A stretch of 64,000 nucleotides of DNA from assembly GCA_027459665.1 (NCBI GenBank), contig DAIDHN010000011.1, positions 16,216 through 80,215 on the forward strand, given 5' to 3'. Each line of letters starts with the position of its first letter. Position 1 is the stretch's first letter. Under the pieces are notes generated by a model. The model searched no databases, was not told the DNA's origin, and saw only the letters and a list, made by a program, of their open reading frames with translations. The translations under genes were made by a program, and so were the position numbers. This DNA comes from Chthonomonadaceae bacterium. Its GTDB lineage: Bacteria > Armatimonadota > Chthonomonadetes > Chthonomonadales > Chthonomonadaceae. This document shows positions 18,042-27,578 of this stretch, piece after piece.

Positions 18042-19379
18042 ATGTCTGTGAAAAATGCCAATCTACGCTATTTCATTTCAGGTGCTCTGCACGAACCAAT
18101 GCATGCTATTGCTTACTATGTTAGCCAGAGCCTGCAGGAACAGTTTCCAGGAGAAGTTCTCTTTCATACACAAGACTGCGACTTTGAACTGGCCCCTTTT
18201 GTACAGGATGGCCACTGCACTGCTGAACTGCAGCAAGCGCCGCAGGCGCTCAACAATGCCGTATGGCTGGGCGAAGACCGTCCTACCCGCGTACAGCATA
18301 TGCAAACCTGGCATGTGGTAGAGTGGAAAGGCAGCAGTCTGCACGTATTGCAGATGAACTTCGACAATGAGTTTCACGCATGGATTATTGCGCCAATCCA
18401 GGAAGCCGCCAATCAGTTTTTTCGCGAAGTGTGCGCATGGCAAACACAGGTGCATGGCGACATTGTGGTATTTGAAAATGGACGCTGGTCGCGCAGCGAG
18501 CATCTGTACGAGTCTATACAATCTGCCAGCCTCGATTCGCTTATTCTTCCACCGGCCTTCAAAAAAAACCTGCAGGACGATCTTTCCCATTTCTTCGCCT
18601 CCCGTGCTCTCTATGAAAAAATGGGGGTGCCCTGGAAAAGGGGACTTCTTTTTATCGGCCCGCCAGGCAACGGAAAAACGCACACGGTGAAGGCGCTGAT
18701 AAACTGGCTGCAAAAACCCTGCATTTATGTGAAGAGTTTTGATGCTTCACACCTCACCAACACACAGGTAACTATTCGAAATGTATTTGAACGTGCAAGG
18801 CGCACTACTCCCTGTCTGCTGGTAATGGAAGACCTGGATTCGCTCATCACAAAAAACAACCGCGCTTTTTTTCTCAATGAGCTTGACGGCTTCGATAATA
18901 ATCGGGGGGTGGTCATTCTGGCAACCACCAACTATCCAGAGCAGCTCGACCCTGCTATTACAGACAGGCCAAGCCGATTTGATAGAAAGTACTATTTCGG
19001 CCTGCCTGCCATGCAAGAGCGCATTGACTACCTCGCCGACTGGAACGAGCGGTTTGAAACCGAAATGAAACTTTCGGAAGAAGGAATGGCAGCAATAGCC
19101 AGTGAGACGGAGGGTTTTTCTTTTGCTTATCTTAAAGAACTGGCTCTCTCTTCCATGATGAGCTGGATGAATGGCGGCGAAAAGGCGAACATGGATTTAG
19201 AAATGCAGAATCAATGCAAAATTTTGAGAGAGCAGATGAGCAGTGAAGAATCGGAAAAATCTCACTCGGCAGAAGCTTCAGATGATGGAGGCATGGATGG
19301 CTTTCCGTTTGAACTGCTGGAAAGAGAGAAAGGCCTGAAATATGGTCCGTTGTTCAGGAAAAAGCCTTTTGAAATGTAA
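18042..19379 (+). CDS. AAA+ ATPase with N-terminal uncharacterised domain
   Basis: 445 residues. The first 180 are unrecognised. The AAA+ domain has Walker A GPPGNGKT, Walker B CLLVMEDLD, sensor 1 VVILATTNYPEQLDPAI and an arginine finger region RPSRFDRKYYFGLP; the core resembles BCS1/FtsH-type AAA domains. The C-terminal tail is acidic and Ser-rich, ending RKKPFEM. No membrane segment or protease domain is present, so a cytoplasmic unfoldase or remodelling role is likely. AGGAGG precedes the ATG by about 15 bases. It lies 39 bases after one GT4 gene and 29 before another, probably in the same transcript. Confidence 0.85.
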   Translation: MSVKNANLRYFISGALHEPMHAIAYYVSQSLQEQFPGEVLFHTQDCDFELAPFVQDGHCTAELQQAPQALNNAVWLGEDRPTRVQHMQTWHVVEWKGSSLHVLQMNFDNEFHAWIIAPIQEAANQFFREVCAWQTQVHGDIVVFENGRWSRSEHLYESIQSASLDSLILPPAFKKNLQDDLSHFFASRALYEKMGVPWKRGLLFIGPPGNGKTHTVKALINWLQKPCIYVKSFDASHLTNTQVTIRNVFERARRTTPCLLVMEDLDSLITKNNRAFFLNELDGFDNNRGVVILATTNYPEQLDPAITDRPSRFDRKYYFGLPAMQERIDYLADWNERFETEMKLSEEGMAAIASETEGFSFAYLKELALSSMMSWMNGGEKANMDLEMQNQCKILREQMSSEESEKSHSAEASDDGGMDGFPFELLEREKGLKYGPLFRKKPFEM

Positions 19380-19408
19380 CAACAATACAGGTCTGGTAAA
19401 AACCTCTC

Positions 19409-20587
19409 GTGACCAGTCAGTCTAAAACAGACCGCCTGTTTGTGCTGGATGGCAGGGCGCTTTGCGGGCATTTTACAGGCGACCGCACCTACTGGCGGGG
19501 TATTCTGACGCATTTGCCGCAAATTGCTCCTGCCCACCAGTTTGTGGCGCTTACGCGCCTGCCCATAGAGCCAGGCTTGCTGCCGCAGCTGCCCAACCTG
19601 ACAGTACGCACCATATATGCCGCCAACGAACGGGTCTGGCTGGCGCGTACATTTCCAGCGGCTGCGCGCGCCATGCGTGCCAGCGTGCTGCATACGCAGT
19701 ACACTATACCGCTGCCCGGCATGGCTGGCTGCCCCATATACACTTCGGTGCATGATGTAAGCTTTCGCCTGCACCCAGAATGGTTCCCCCTCAAGCACAG
19801 GCTGCTTATGAACCTCACGGTAGGGCCTTCTATGCGCATGGCTGCCCATGTGCTTACCATCTCTGAAAGTTCACGGCAGGATATTTTGCGGCTGTACAGG
19901 CTTCCGCCGCATCGGGTTACCGTAGCGACCCTGGGGGTAGAGGGGGTATATGCGCCGTGTTACAGCGCACAACAGCAGGCGGCAGACCTGGCCATGCTGC
20001 AGACAAGGTTTGCACTGCAGCCGCCCTATGTGCTTGCGGTAGGCGTGCTGCAGCCGCGAAAAAATCTCTCTACGCTCATTGCCGGCTTTTCACGCTTCTG
20101 CAAGTCGAATCCGAATGCGCCTCATAAACTGGCGCTCACCGGAAAAAGCGGATGGGGCGAAAGCAAAAACCAGATGCTGGCAGCAGCGCGCGAAATCGGC
20201 GGGCAGAATGCAGCAGACCGCATTGTCTTCACAGGGTATGCAGAAGATGAGCAGCTGCCACCCCTTTATCGGCAGTGCGCTGCATTTGCCTACCCTTCAC
20301 TCTACGAGGGGTTTGGCCTGCCGCCGCTCGAGGCAATGGCCTGCGGGGCGCCCGTGCTGGTATCTAATCGACCTGCCATGACAGAGGTCACTGCAGGGGC
20401 AGCCATGCAGGTAGAAGCAGAAGAGAGCGGGGCGTGGGCGCAGGCGCTGCAACAGGTGCTGCTTAGCACAGGGCTGCAGGCAGAGATGCGTGCCAGAGGG
20501 TTTGAAAAAGTGCGGCAGTATACCTGGGAAAAAACCGCACAGGTGATACTGCAGGCTTATCAGCTTGCCTTTTCTTCACACAAATAA
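19409..20587 (+). CDS. Glycosyltransferase family 4 (mannosyltransferase-like)
   Basis: 392 residues. N-terminal acceptor domain with VLDGRALCG and YTSVHDVSFRLHPEWF; C-terminal nucleotide-sugar domain with YVLAVGVLQPRKNLSTLIAGF, LALTGKSGWGE, RIVFTGYAEDEQLPPLYRQC and the E-x7-E motif (YEGFGLPPLEAMACGAPVL). Family GT4 uses GDP- or UDP-sugars. GTG start at 19409. It ends the glycosyltransferase/AAA run, two bases from the convergent cheB stop, with no terminator visible. Confidence 0.9.
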   Translation: MTSQSKTDRLFVLDGRALCGHFTGDRTYWRGILTHLPQIAPAHQFVALTRLPIEPGLLPQLPNLTVRTIYAANERVWLARTFPAAARAMRASVLHTQYTIPLPGMAGCPIYTSVHDVSFRLHPEWFPLKHRLLMNLTVGPSMRMAAHVLTISESSRQDILRLYRLPPHRVTVATLGVEGVYAPCYSAQQQAADLAMLQTRFALQPPYVLAVGVLQPRKNLSTLIAGFSRFCKSNPNAPHKLALTGKSGWGESKNQMLAAAREIGGQNAADRIVFTGYAEDEQLPPLYRQCAAFAYPSLYEGFGLPPLEAMACGAPVLVSNRPAMTEVTAGAAMQVEAEESGAWAQALQQVLLSTGLQAEMRARGFEKVRQYTWEKTAQVILQAYQLAFSSHK

Positions 20588-20589
20588 AT

Positions 20590-21681
<1,092 letters not shown>

Positions 21682-22284
21682 CTAAAAAAGCGTAGCCCGG
21701 CTGTCTGTATCTATCTTGTCATCCAGCAATTCAGGGTTTTTTCCCATTTGCTCTTCGCGTTCCAGACTGCGCAGTTCCTCCCCTGTGAGGCTAAAGGTTT
21801 CCAGCCGTTTCAGAAGTATGCGTCCGCTGTCTGTAAAGAAAAAAACTTCTCGAGCTACATACCCTCCCATGTCTTGAGAGAGCAATGGAATGTTTTCTGT
21901 TTTCAGAAACTCTGTTACAAAACGAATGTTCATCTGAGGAACATTATTGTCATATTTCTTTACTTTCAATACATGTCCGCCTCCAAACACTTTTGCCTGC
22001 AGTCTGCTTCTTTCCGCTCCATGCTTCATGCATTCATTGATGAGTATTTCCATGGCGTGCACTCCATACCGAGCGCTTATGCCTTCTTCAGAAGCAATGC
22101 AGGGCAGCATAAAGTGGTTCATGCCTCCCACATGGCAAACAGGGTCTCGCATGCATACAGCAATACAAGAGCCAAGCACGGTGCGTACCACAGCCGGTTC
22201 TGCACTTACAAACACCCCTCCAATGTGTATAGAGAAAAGAGACCGCTGATCCAGATACCCCTTTATCGAACTCATCTTATTCAC
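21682..22284 (-). CDS. cheD: Chemoreceptor glutamine deamidase CheD
   Basis: 200 residues. The papain-like deamidase core is intact: RTVLGSCIAVCM carries the nucleophile Cys, and VGGMNHFMLP the catalytic His. FGGGHVLKVKK and the C-terminal FFFTDSGRILLKRL complete the fold. The 30-residue C-terminal tail (ELRSLEREEQMGKN...) is longer than in T. maritima CheD. CheD deamidates receptor glutamines and can be titrated by CheC. It lies between cheR and cheB, 18 bases from cheB. Confidence 0.94.
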   Translation of the reverse strand: MNKMSSIKGYLDQRSLFSIHIGGVFVSAEPAVVRTVLGSCIAVCMRDPVCHVGGMNHFMLPCIASEEGISARYGVHAMEILINECMKHGAERSRLQAKVFGGGHVLKVKKYDNNVPQMNIRFVTEFLKTENIPLLSQDMGGYVAREVFFFTDSGRILLKRLETFSLTGEELRSLEREEQMGKNPELLDDKIDTDSRATLF

Positions 22285-22293
22285 TCTCTCTGG

Positions 22294-23154
22294 CTAATAC
22301 AATCGGTAAATAGTGTTGCCCAGCGATTCAAAGTCTTCCGAAAGCCCCAGCATAGATTCAGAATGCCCCAGAAACAGATATCCCCCCGGCCGCAGCATGC
22401 GGGCAAAACGTGCAAACAGAGTGCGCTGTGTTGGCTTGTCGAAATAAATCACAACATTGCGGCAAAAAATAATGTCAAAAACCACGCTGCTGCGTATGGG
22501 CCAGGGGTCTTGCAGCAAATTGATTTGGCGAAAGGTAATTTGTTCACGCAGAGAATTGCATACGCGCACCTGGCCGTTTTGATCGCCTGTTCCTCTCAAA
22601 AAGTATTTGCGCAGCAGCGGTGCAGGCACAGGAGCAACCCTCTCTATATCATAAATGCCCTGTTGGGCATGGGCAAGCACCTGCGTGTCTATGTCTGAGG
22701 CAAGCTGCCGTACCTGCCAGCCTGAATGCTGCTGCAGCGCTTCGGCCAGCGTGATGGCCAGTGTATAAGGCTCTTCGCCAGTAGAACAGCCTGCATGCCA
22801 TATTGTCAGCCGCGGGGCGCACTCTCCATCTTTTGCACGCTGTATTTGCTCAGCAGTTATCTGCTCTGCTGCAAAGGTGAAATGATGCTCCTCCCGAAAA
22901 AAATCAGTTTTGTTGGTGGTCATGCAGTTGATAAATGAACTCCACTCCTCCGCGCTTTTCGGCTGGGCCAGCAGCAAATCGTAATATGCCCGGTAAGAAG
23001 GGAGGTGGTAATGAAGAAGCCTCTTGCGCAAGCGCGACTGCACCAGCAGGCGCTTGCTTTGCGCCAGAGAAATACCGGCGTGACTATATATAAGTTTTTG
23101 AAACAGCGCAAATTCTTCTTCAGAGAGCGTATACTCTTCCAACGTCTGTAACAT
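22294..23154 (-). CDS. cheR: Chemotaxis protein methyltransferase CheR
   Basis: 286 residues. The N-terminal all-alpha CheR domain begins YTLSEEEFALFQKLIYSHAGI; the S-adenosylmethionine-binding domain has HAGCSTGEEPYTLAI (motif I), DIDTQVLAHAQQGIY, FDIIFCRNVVIYFDKPTQR and GGYLFLGHSESM. It methylates receptor glutamates. ATG 23154 is chosen for spacing from AAAGGGA; ATG 23160 is two codons upstream. First gene of the cheRDB cluster, divergent from the Nif3-like gene. No chemoreceptor, cheA, cheW or cheY is in the window. Confidence 0.95.
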   Translation of the reverse strand: MLQTLEEYTLSEEEFALFQKLIYSHAGISLAQSKRLLVQSRLRKRLLHYHLPSYRAYYDLLLAQPKSAEEWSSFINCMTTNKTDFFREEHHFTFAAEQITAEQIQRAKDGECAPRLTIWHAGCSTGEEPYTLAITLAEALQQHSGWQVRQLASDIDTQVLAHAQQGIYDIERVAPVPAPLLRKYFLRGTGDQNGQVRVCNSLREQITFRQINLLQDPWPIRSSVVFDIIFCRNVVIYFDKPTQRTLFARFARMLRPGGYLFLGHSESMLGLSEDFESLGNTIYRLY

Positions 23155-23222
23155 ACACATTCCCTTTTTCTATTATCATTGGTTTTATTCCATAACTCGC
23201 AGTATTTGGGAGGAACTGTTTT

Positions 23223-23978
23223 ATGATTGCCTTGAAAGAACTGACAGCCTATCTGGATGACCTGCTGCAAATTAGAGAAGTGCCAGACTGGAAGCAGGCG
23301 CACAACGGTTTGCAGGTAGAGGGCAGGGCCAGGGTGAGGCGCATTGCATGTGCTGTAGACAGCAGCATGCAGGTTTTGGAGGCGGCAAGAGAGCAGGAAG
23401 CCGATTTACTGCTGGTTCATCACGGGTTGTACTGGCAAAACATAGTTCCCCTCACAGGGATAAACTACCGCAAGGCAGCTTTGCTGATCAATGCGCAAAT
23501 GGCAGTGTATTCCGCTCATCTGCCCCTGGATGTGCATCCTGAATTTGGCAACAATGCTGTGCTGGCGCGACGGCTCAATCTGCCTGCAACAGGCGTATGG
23601 GGTGAAAAAGAGGGGTGGCCGGTTGGGGTGTGGTGTCAGGCAGAAAGAAACCGTGATGATCTGCTTTCGCAGATACGCAGTGAACTGGGCGTGCAGCCTA
23701 TACTGGCTCCCGGCGGCCCAGAACATACGCAGCGCATAGGGGTGCTGACGGGCGCAGGAGCAGACTGGCTGCCCCAGGCCGCCGCCGCCGGGCTGGATAC
23801 GCTGATAACAGGTGAAGGACCGCACCACACTTACCTGCAAGCAGAAGAAATGGGTATCAACCTCATTTATGCCGGGCACTATGCTACAGAAACCGTGGGG
23901 GTAGAGGCACTGGGAAAACACCTGCAGGCACGCTTTGGGCTGGAGTACTGCTTTTTGCCGCACCCCACAGGTCTGTAA
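23223..23978 (+). CDS. Nif3-like dinuclear metal centre protein
   Basis: 251-residue member of the Nif3/YbgI (DUF34, GTP cyclohydrolase 1 type 2-like) family. Metal ligands are visible in LLLVHHGLYW, SAHLPLDVHP and GHYATETVGVE. AHNGLQVEG at the start and LDTLITGEGPHH near the end are typical. Length matches the short form without the PII-like insertion. Proposed cellular roles vary, and none is established generally. GGGAGGAA precedes the ATG. It is followed by a strong terminator. Confidence 0.9.
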   Translation: MIALKELTAYLDDLLQIREVPDWKQAHNGLQVEGRARVRRIACAVDSSMQVLEAAREQEADLLLVHHGLYWQNIVPLTGINYRKAALLINAQMAVYSAHLPLDVHPEFGNNAVLARRLNLPATGVWGEKEGWPVGVWCQAERNRDDLLSQIRSELGVQPILAPGGPEHTQRIGVLTGAGADWLPQAAAAGLDTLITGEGPHHTYLQAEEMGINLIYAGHYATETVGVEALGKHLQARFGLEYCFLPHPTGL

Positions 23979-23980
23979 CA

Positions 23981-24017
23981 AACAAACAGGGCAGGCAGCG
24001 CCCGCCCTGTTTGTTTT
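23981..24017. terminator. Bidirectional Rho-independent terminator
   Basis: Perfect 12-bp stem aacaaacagggc (23981-23992) / gccctgtttgtt (24004-24015), with GGC/GCC pairing inside the loop and T-rich sequence after it; on the minus strand the same hairpin also ends in a T-rich arm. It separates the convergent Nif3-like and NHL lipoprotein genes. Confidence 0.9.
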
Positions 24018-24031
24018 GCAGAAAGAACTGT

Positions 24032-24955
24032 TTAGTGAAATGCTATGCCAGTGGGGTGGCTTAGCCCATTGTTGTAAACAGCAATCAGTGCATTGTTTGC
24101 AGCGCCTGCTACAATACTGGTTTCAGCAATCTGATTGTCGGGGCCGTCTGCTACGTACAGGTGATTGCTGCTGTCGAGTGCAAAGCCAGATGCCTGCAGA
24201 CCGGCGCCGGAATACACCCCCAGCTCGATTGCGGCGCTGTTGTAAAGGTATATTGGGTTGGTGGTAGTTTGCTGCCCCAGATAGAAATCATTAGAAGAGT
24301 CTACAGTTACAGCATCCAGGTTTGTGTAGCTGCCGGTAAGGGAAACAAACGATGCAAACTTGGGAGCAAACTTCACTACTTCCTTCAATGTCGCATCGGT
24401 GCAGTAAATGTTGCCTGTGCTGTCTACTGCAACGCTGTTTGGGGTTTTCAGGGTCAGGCCGCCTCCTGTTGAGAAGGTGTAGAGAGTGGCTCCGGCGCTG
24501 CTCAGTTCGCATACCCGGCTGTTGCCCGTGTCGGCAACATAGATATTGCCGGCAGAGTCTACTGCTACGCCCTGAGGGTTGTTGAAGCTTACATTATTCG
24601 CTGTGGTGAATACTGTCCAGCTGCTCAGCTGCCCGTTTGTAATAGTGGCCTTTACAATACGGTTGTTGCCTGCATCTGCTATGTACAGGTTTCCGGCAGA
24701 ATCGAAGGCAAGCTGTGCCGGCTTGCTAAACTGGTAGGTTCCGCTGCCCGGGGTGCCCAGAGCCACCAGCCCGGCGCCAGTCATATCGTTGATGCGCACC
24801 AGTCGGCTGTTGCCGGTATCAGAAATGTAAATATACGGCCCGGTGTAGGTAGAGCCTCCCGATGAGCTGGAAGAACCTCCTCCCGAACTGCAGCCGCTCA
24901 GTCCCAGTGCCAGTACACAAAGCATGCCCGCTGCCCACACAGCTTTCAGATTCAT
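24032..24955 (-). CDS. NHL-repeat lipoprotein
   Basis: 307 residues. A lipoprotein signal with lipobox LGLSGC is followed by a Gly/Ser linker and five or six NHL repeats of the type PQGVAVDSAGNIYVADTGNSRV, forming a beta-propeller. The Cys-anchored, surface- or periplasm-exposed propeller may bind ligands or proteins; no catalytic residues are apparent. ATG 24955 follows AAAAGGAGAAACAGA; earlier in-frame starts are not supported. It is transcribed alone, divergent from the secreted-protein gene. Confidence 0.85.
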   Translation of the reverse strand: MNLKAVWAAGMLCVLALGLSGCSSGGGSSSSSGGSTYTGPYIYISDTGNSRLVRINDMTGAGLVALGTPGSGTYQFSKPAQLAFDSAGNLYIADAGNNRIVKATITNGQLSSWTVFTTANNVSFNNPQGVAVDSAGNIYVADTGNSRVCELSSAGATLYTFSTGGGLTLKTPNSVAVDSTGNIYCTDATLKEVVKFAPKFASFVSLTGSYTNLDAVTVDSSNDFYLGQQTTTNPIYLYNSAAIELGVYSGAGLQASGFALDSSNHLYVADGPDNQIAETSIVAGAANNALIAVYNNGLSHPTGIAFH

Positions 24956-25262
24956 TCTGTTTCTCCTTTTGCATTGCAAAAAATGCCCTCTCTTTCTCCC
25001 TAACAATCAAAAATTCTTTCAGCAGTTAAACCGTGCTGCATGGGAGACGCAGGTAAAGCCGAGAGATGGTTCGGCTCAGGGCGAATAGAACCTCATTCAG
25101 TATAACATGCAGTAAATGGTATGTCAATTGAAAAATAGCTGGGCACAGCGCCGGGCAGCTGCACAGAGACAGTGCGGGCAGGCGTCTCACAAAATTCTTT
25201 GATCCTGCTCAACCAACATGCCTACAGTAAGAAAAAAATAATTTTCAATGGCAATTTTTCAG

Positions 25263-25281
25263 AGTACAATATCATTGTACT
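25263..25281. promoter_or_regulatory. Operator-like inverted repeat
   Basis: agtacaat-atc-attgtact is a perfect 8-bp inverted repeat with a 3-base spacer. A related half site (attgtgtac) follows 7 bases later. It lies about 180 bases before the secreted-protein start and looks like a dimeric regulator site. No cognate regulator is adjacent. Confidence 0.45.
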
Positions 25282-25297
25282 TGCCAATTGTGTACCT

Positions 25298-25319
25298 GCA
25301 CCTCTTTCGAAGGAGGTGC
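25298..25319. repeat. Near-perfect 22-base palindrome
   Basis: gcacctc-tttcgaag-gaggtgc, with seven-base arms and an inner ttcgaa that is itself a palindrome. It could form a leader hairpin or bind a protein. The following sequence is only weakly T-rich, so an intrinsic terminator is unlikely but not excluded. Confidence 0.45.
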
Positions 25320-25405
25320 TTACCCTTCTCTATTTCTGTGAATCCCCTGTGAAGTCAGGTGAAAAGGATTGCATCACTATGATGTGCAAATCTTCTTCTC
25401 TGCTA

Positions 25406-25415
25406 CCCCCCCCCC
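25406..25415 (+). repeat. Poly-C tract (10 C)
   Basis: Ten consecutive C about 46 bases upstream of the ATG at 25462. The frame of the secreted protein is open through the tract back to a TTG at 25369. Homopolymer tracts of this length can change by slippage; here it lies in the leader or at the very start of the reading frame. Confidence 0.6.
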
Positions 25416-25461
25416 ACGCATATCGGGCGGGCAAAGCAATACTGAAAGGCACAGCCGCTCT

Positions 25462-27201
25462 ATGCGACATGCTTTTTTCCTCTTTATCTGCGTTAGCTGT
25501 TTTCTAACAACATTTCTCCAAAAAGCATTGGCTCAGCAGTGGTACATCACGTATGTTTCCGAGCAAGGCGGCGGTTCTTCGACCATAAATGGAGTGACAA
25601 CCCCGTTTACATGGCAAAGCCCTGGCGCTGTTTACGAAACTGCAGCCTATGAGACAGGTTATGGCGTATACATTACACCCGAAGCAATGTCCACCTCTGC
25701 AGCATACTCTGTGGTCAATCAGGGAAATATCACTTTCGCTCTGAAATGGCTCAATGCCGATGGCACTCCCGGGCTTAATCCGCCCTCTACTGTGATACTG
25801 GCCGTCTCTCCCTACTCTGCTGTAAATATCACAACCAATAATTTTGGGTTGGATAGCTGCACCGATACAGTAAATGATGGATATGGAGACCCGTCTACCT
25901 ACTCAAACAGCCTGTCGTACACATACAATCGTAATCCGGGAGATGAGTCGGGTTATACTACCTTGAACGGTGAGCTGCTTCAGCACACAGAGCTAATTCC
26001 GGTGCAGGCGAATGGTGGTACGGCAACCTATACAACCAATACCTTGACTGCCAATGTTTCGGGGGTAGCGAATACTCTGGATATTATGGCGAATGCATCG
26101 GTGAACTATGTGAACCTGGCTATCGACAACCGTTCCGTTACCATTAGCAGAAACAATAGCGCCGGGGATTGGATAGATCCGGCTAATCCGCTGGTTGCAC
26201 ATGGGGATACTACCTATTCATGGGGGTATACATTCCCTGTGTTTATACCTGGATCACTCATGCCCAGCTATGTTACGACAATGAATGACAACTCTCAAAC
26301 TTTTACCCCACACTTTACTGGTTCCTGGAAACAGCAGCCTCCTCCCGTTAAATGCCAGTGGTACCCAGACAATACCGGTAGTACAGCCGACAACGGAATA
26401 TGGGTAATAGGGGATGGAGGGCAGAGAGAGGAAAGCTATCCGTTCGAAGACACAGAGTGGACCCCGTCTCCATCTCCTGTATCCGGGTACATAACCTACT
26501 CAGCAACCGATTCGGACAATGCAACCTTCACTGGTGTATACAACCTGAATATTCATCCATTTGTCGAGCCGGTGGCAAAGCAAGAATATCCCGAGAATGT
26601 ACAGCGAATCGCATGGAATTATAATACCAACCTTCAGGCTGGGCTTGTGGTAGGACCGGCTTTGGCGGGGCTGCGATCTGCCCAGAGTATAGGTGAATCG
26701 CATACGGCAGGATACACTGTTTCAGGTAGTGTAAGTATAGCTCTGGAGGAACTGGCAGAATGTTTCGGTGGCATATTCCCTGGTACAGTAGGAGGCAGCA
26801 TTGGATATTCTTCTACCGATTCATCCATTACCACTGTCACAGTCCCTCCCAGTCTGGCTGTGACACAAAACCAGATAGAAGCAGTTTACGAAACCTCAAC
26901 TTTTACACGCCATATACTCGACTACAGGCAGTTCACCCCTTCGGGGGAGACCATCAACCAGTGGGAAGCAAATATGGTGGATGCTATTGCCTTTCGCACT
27001 ATAACAGATGATGGGCCAACCAGTGACTCAGGGTACGTATGGGAGATCTTTCCAGTAGAACCTGGCAATCCCCAAACCATTACTGGTCCTCAGCCCTGGC
27101 AGGTACTGACGCACAACAAGCCGAAATACCGGCAGCATGCGAGCAGGCATATCGGGCTTTTCGGCACGTTGACTTTTTCTATCCAGACTGGATACACCTG
27201 A
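25462..27201 (+). CDS. Large secreted protein of unknown function
   Basis: 579 residues. A signal peptide (MRHAFFLFICVSCFLTTFL, cleavage near QKALA-QQ) is followed by a long Ser/Thr/Asn/Tyr-rich beta-type sequence with few charges and few Cys. I recognise no domain. A Gly/Ser-rich stretch near the C-terminal third (IPGTVGGSIGYSSTDSS) interrupts hydrophobic segments. ATG 25462 is chosen because the signal peptide starts there. The codon mix looks less biased than in the neighbours and it lies between two 18-base direct repeats, so acquisition by transfer is possible. Probably exported; role unknown. Confidence 0.7.
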   Translation: MRHAFFLFICVSCFLTTFLQKALAQQWYITYVSEQGGGSSTINGVTTPFTWQSPGAVYETAAYETGYGVYITPEAMSTSAAYSVVNQGNITFALKWLNADGTPGLNPPSTVILAVSPYSAVNITTNNFGLDSCTDTVNDGYGDPSTYSNSLSYTYNRNPGDESGYTTLNGELLQHTELIPVQANGGTATYTTNTLTANVSGVANTLDIMANASVNYVNLAIDNRSVTISRNNSAGDWIDPANPLVAHGDTTYSWGYTFPVFIPGSLMPSYVTTMNDNSQTFTPHFTGSWKQQPPPVKCQWYPDNTGSTADNGIWVIGDGGQREESYPFEDTEWTPSPSPVSGYITYSATDSDNATFTGVYNLNIHPFVEPVAKQEYPENVQRIAWNYNTNLQAGLVVGPALAGLRSAQSIGESHTAGYTVSGSVSIALEELAECFGGIFPGTVGGSIGYSSTDSSITTVTVPPSLAVTQNQIEAVYETSTFTRHILDYRQFTPSGETINQWEANMVDAIAFRTITDDGPTSDSGYVWEIFPVEPGNPQTITGPQPWQVLTHNKPKYRQHASRHIGLFGTLTFSIQTGYT

Positions 27202-27392
27202 TGCTGATGGGCTGGGCATCTGCCCCGGCAGCAGCTTCCGGGCACCCGGTGCAGGCGCTTGAATGGGATAAAACGGTGTTTCGTATGTCTCCGATTCCAC
27301 CCTGGATGAACAAAAGCCTGCGAAAAATGATAGCTCAGTCCCGTCAGCGCACACTTTTAGATGAAGAAAAGCAATTGCATGCGCATCACTGA
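27201..27392 (+). CDS. Possible small coupled ORF downstream of the secreted protein
   Basis: 63 codons. The ATG at 27201 overlaps the stop of the secreted-protein gene (TGATG), and a terminator follows 34 bases after its stop. The product is slightly basic, with no signal peptide and no recognisable domain. The same frame is open upstream inside the larger gene. It is either a translationally coupled small protein or the displaced C-terminus of the larger gene after a frameshift near 27100-27200. Confidence 0.35.
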   Translation: MLMGWASAPAAASGHPVQALEWDKTVFRMSPIPPWMNKSLRKMIAQSRQRTLLDEEKQLHAHH

Positions 27393-27425
27393 AAACTGCT
27401 TCCGCCGCAGAGGGCAACACAGAGA

Positions 27426-27454
27426 GGAGAACTGCCTGAGGCGGTTCTCCTTTT
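27426..27454 (+). terminator. Rho-independent terminator
   Basis: ggagaactgcct pairs with aggcggttctcc (27439-27450) through 12 bp including one G-U, with a very short loop, followed by tttt. It ends the secreted-protein unit ahead of the ROK kinase operon. Confidence 0.85.
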
Positions 27455-27578
27455 GCATTGCACAATGCCTATGTCTGCCTGCTGCTGCAAAATAGTTGTT
27501 TCCCTTCTCTTCAACATGCCATGCATGCCCCTGTGTTCGGTATACTCTAGGTAATAAAAAATTGAAGGAGAACCTTCT

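Larger units (their letters stand above)
24956..25461. other. 506-base intergenic regulatory region
   Basis: Non-coding region between two divergent genes. It holds a hairpin agccga/tcggct (25057-25075), an 8+8 palindrome (25263-25281), a 22-base near-palindrome (25298-25319) and a run of ten C (25406-25415). No frame in it is convincing. The plus-strand gene probably reads through most of it as a long leader. Confidence 0.5.

Noticed and set aside
25025..25080. Resemblance to a c-di-GMP (GEMM) riboswitch (AAACC ... GGGAGACGCAGGTAAAGCC)
   Set aside because: The key GACGCAAAGCC is interrupted by four bases, there is no GNRA loop and the second stem does not fit; the location is also far from the downstream start.
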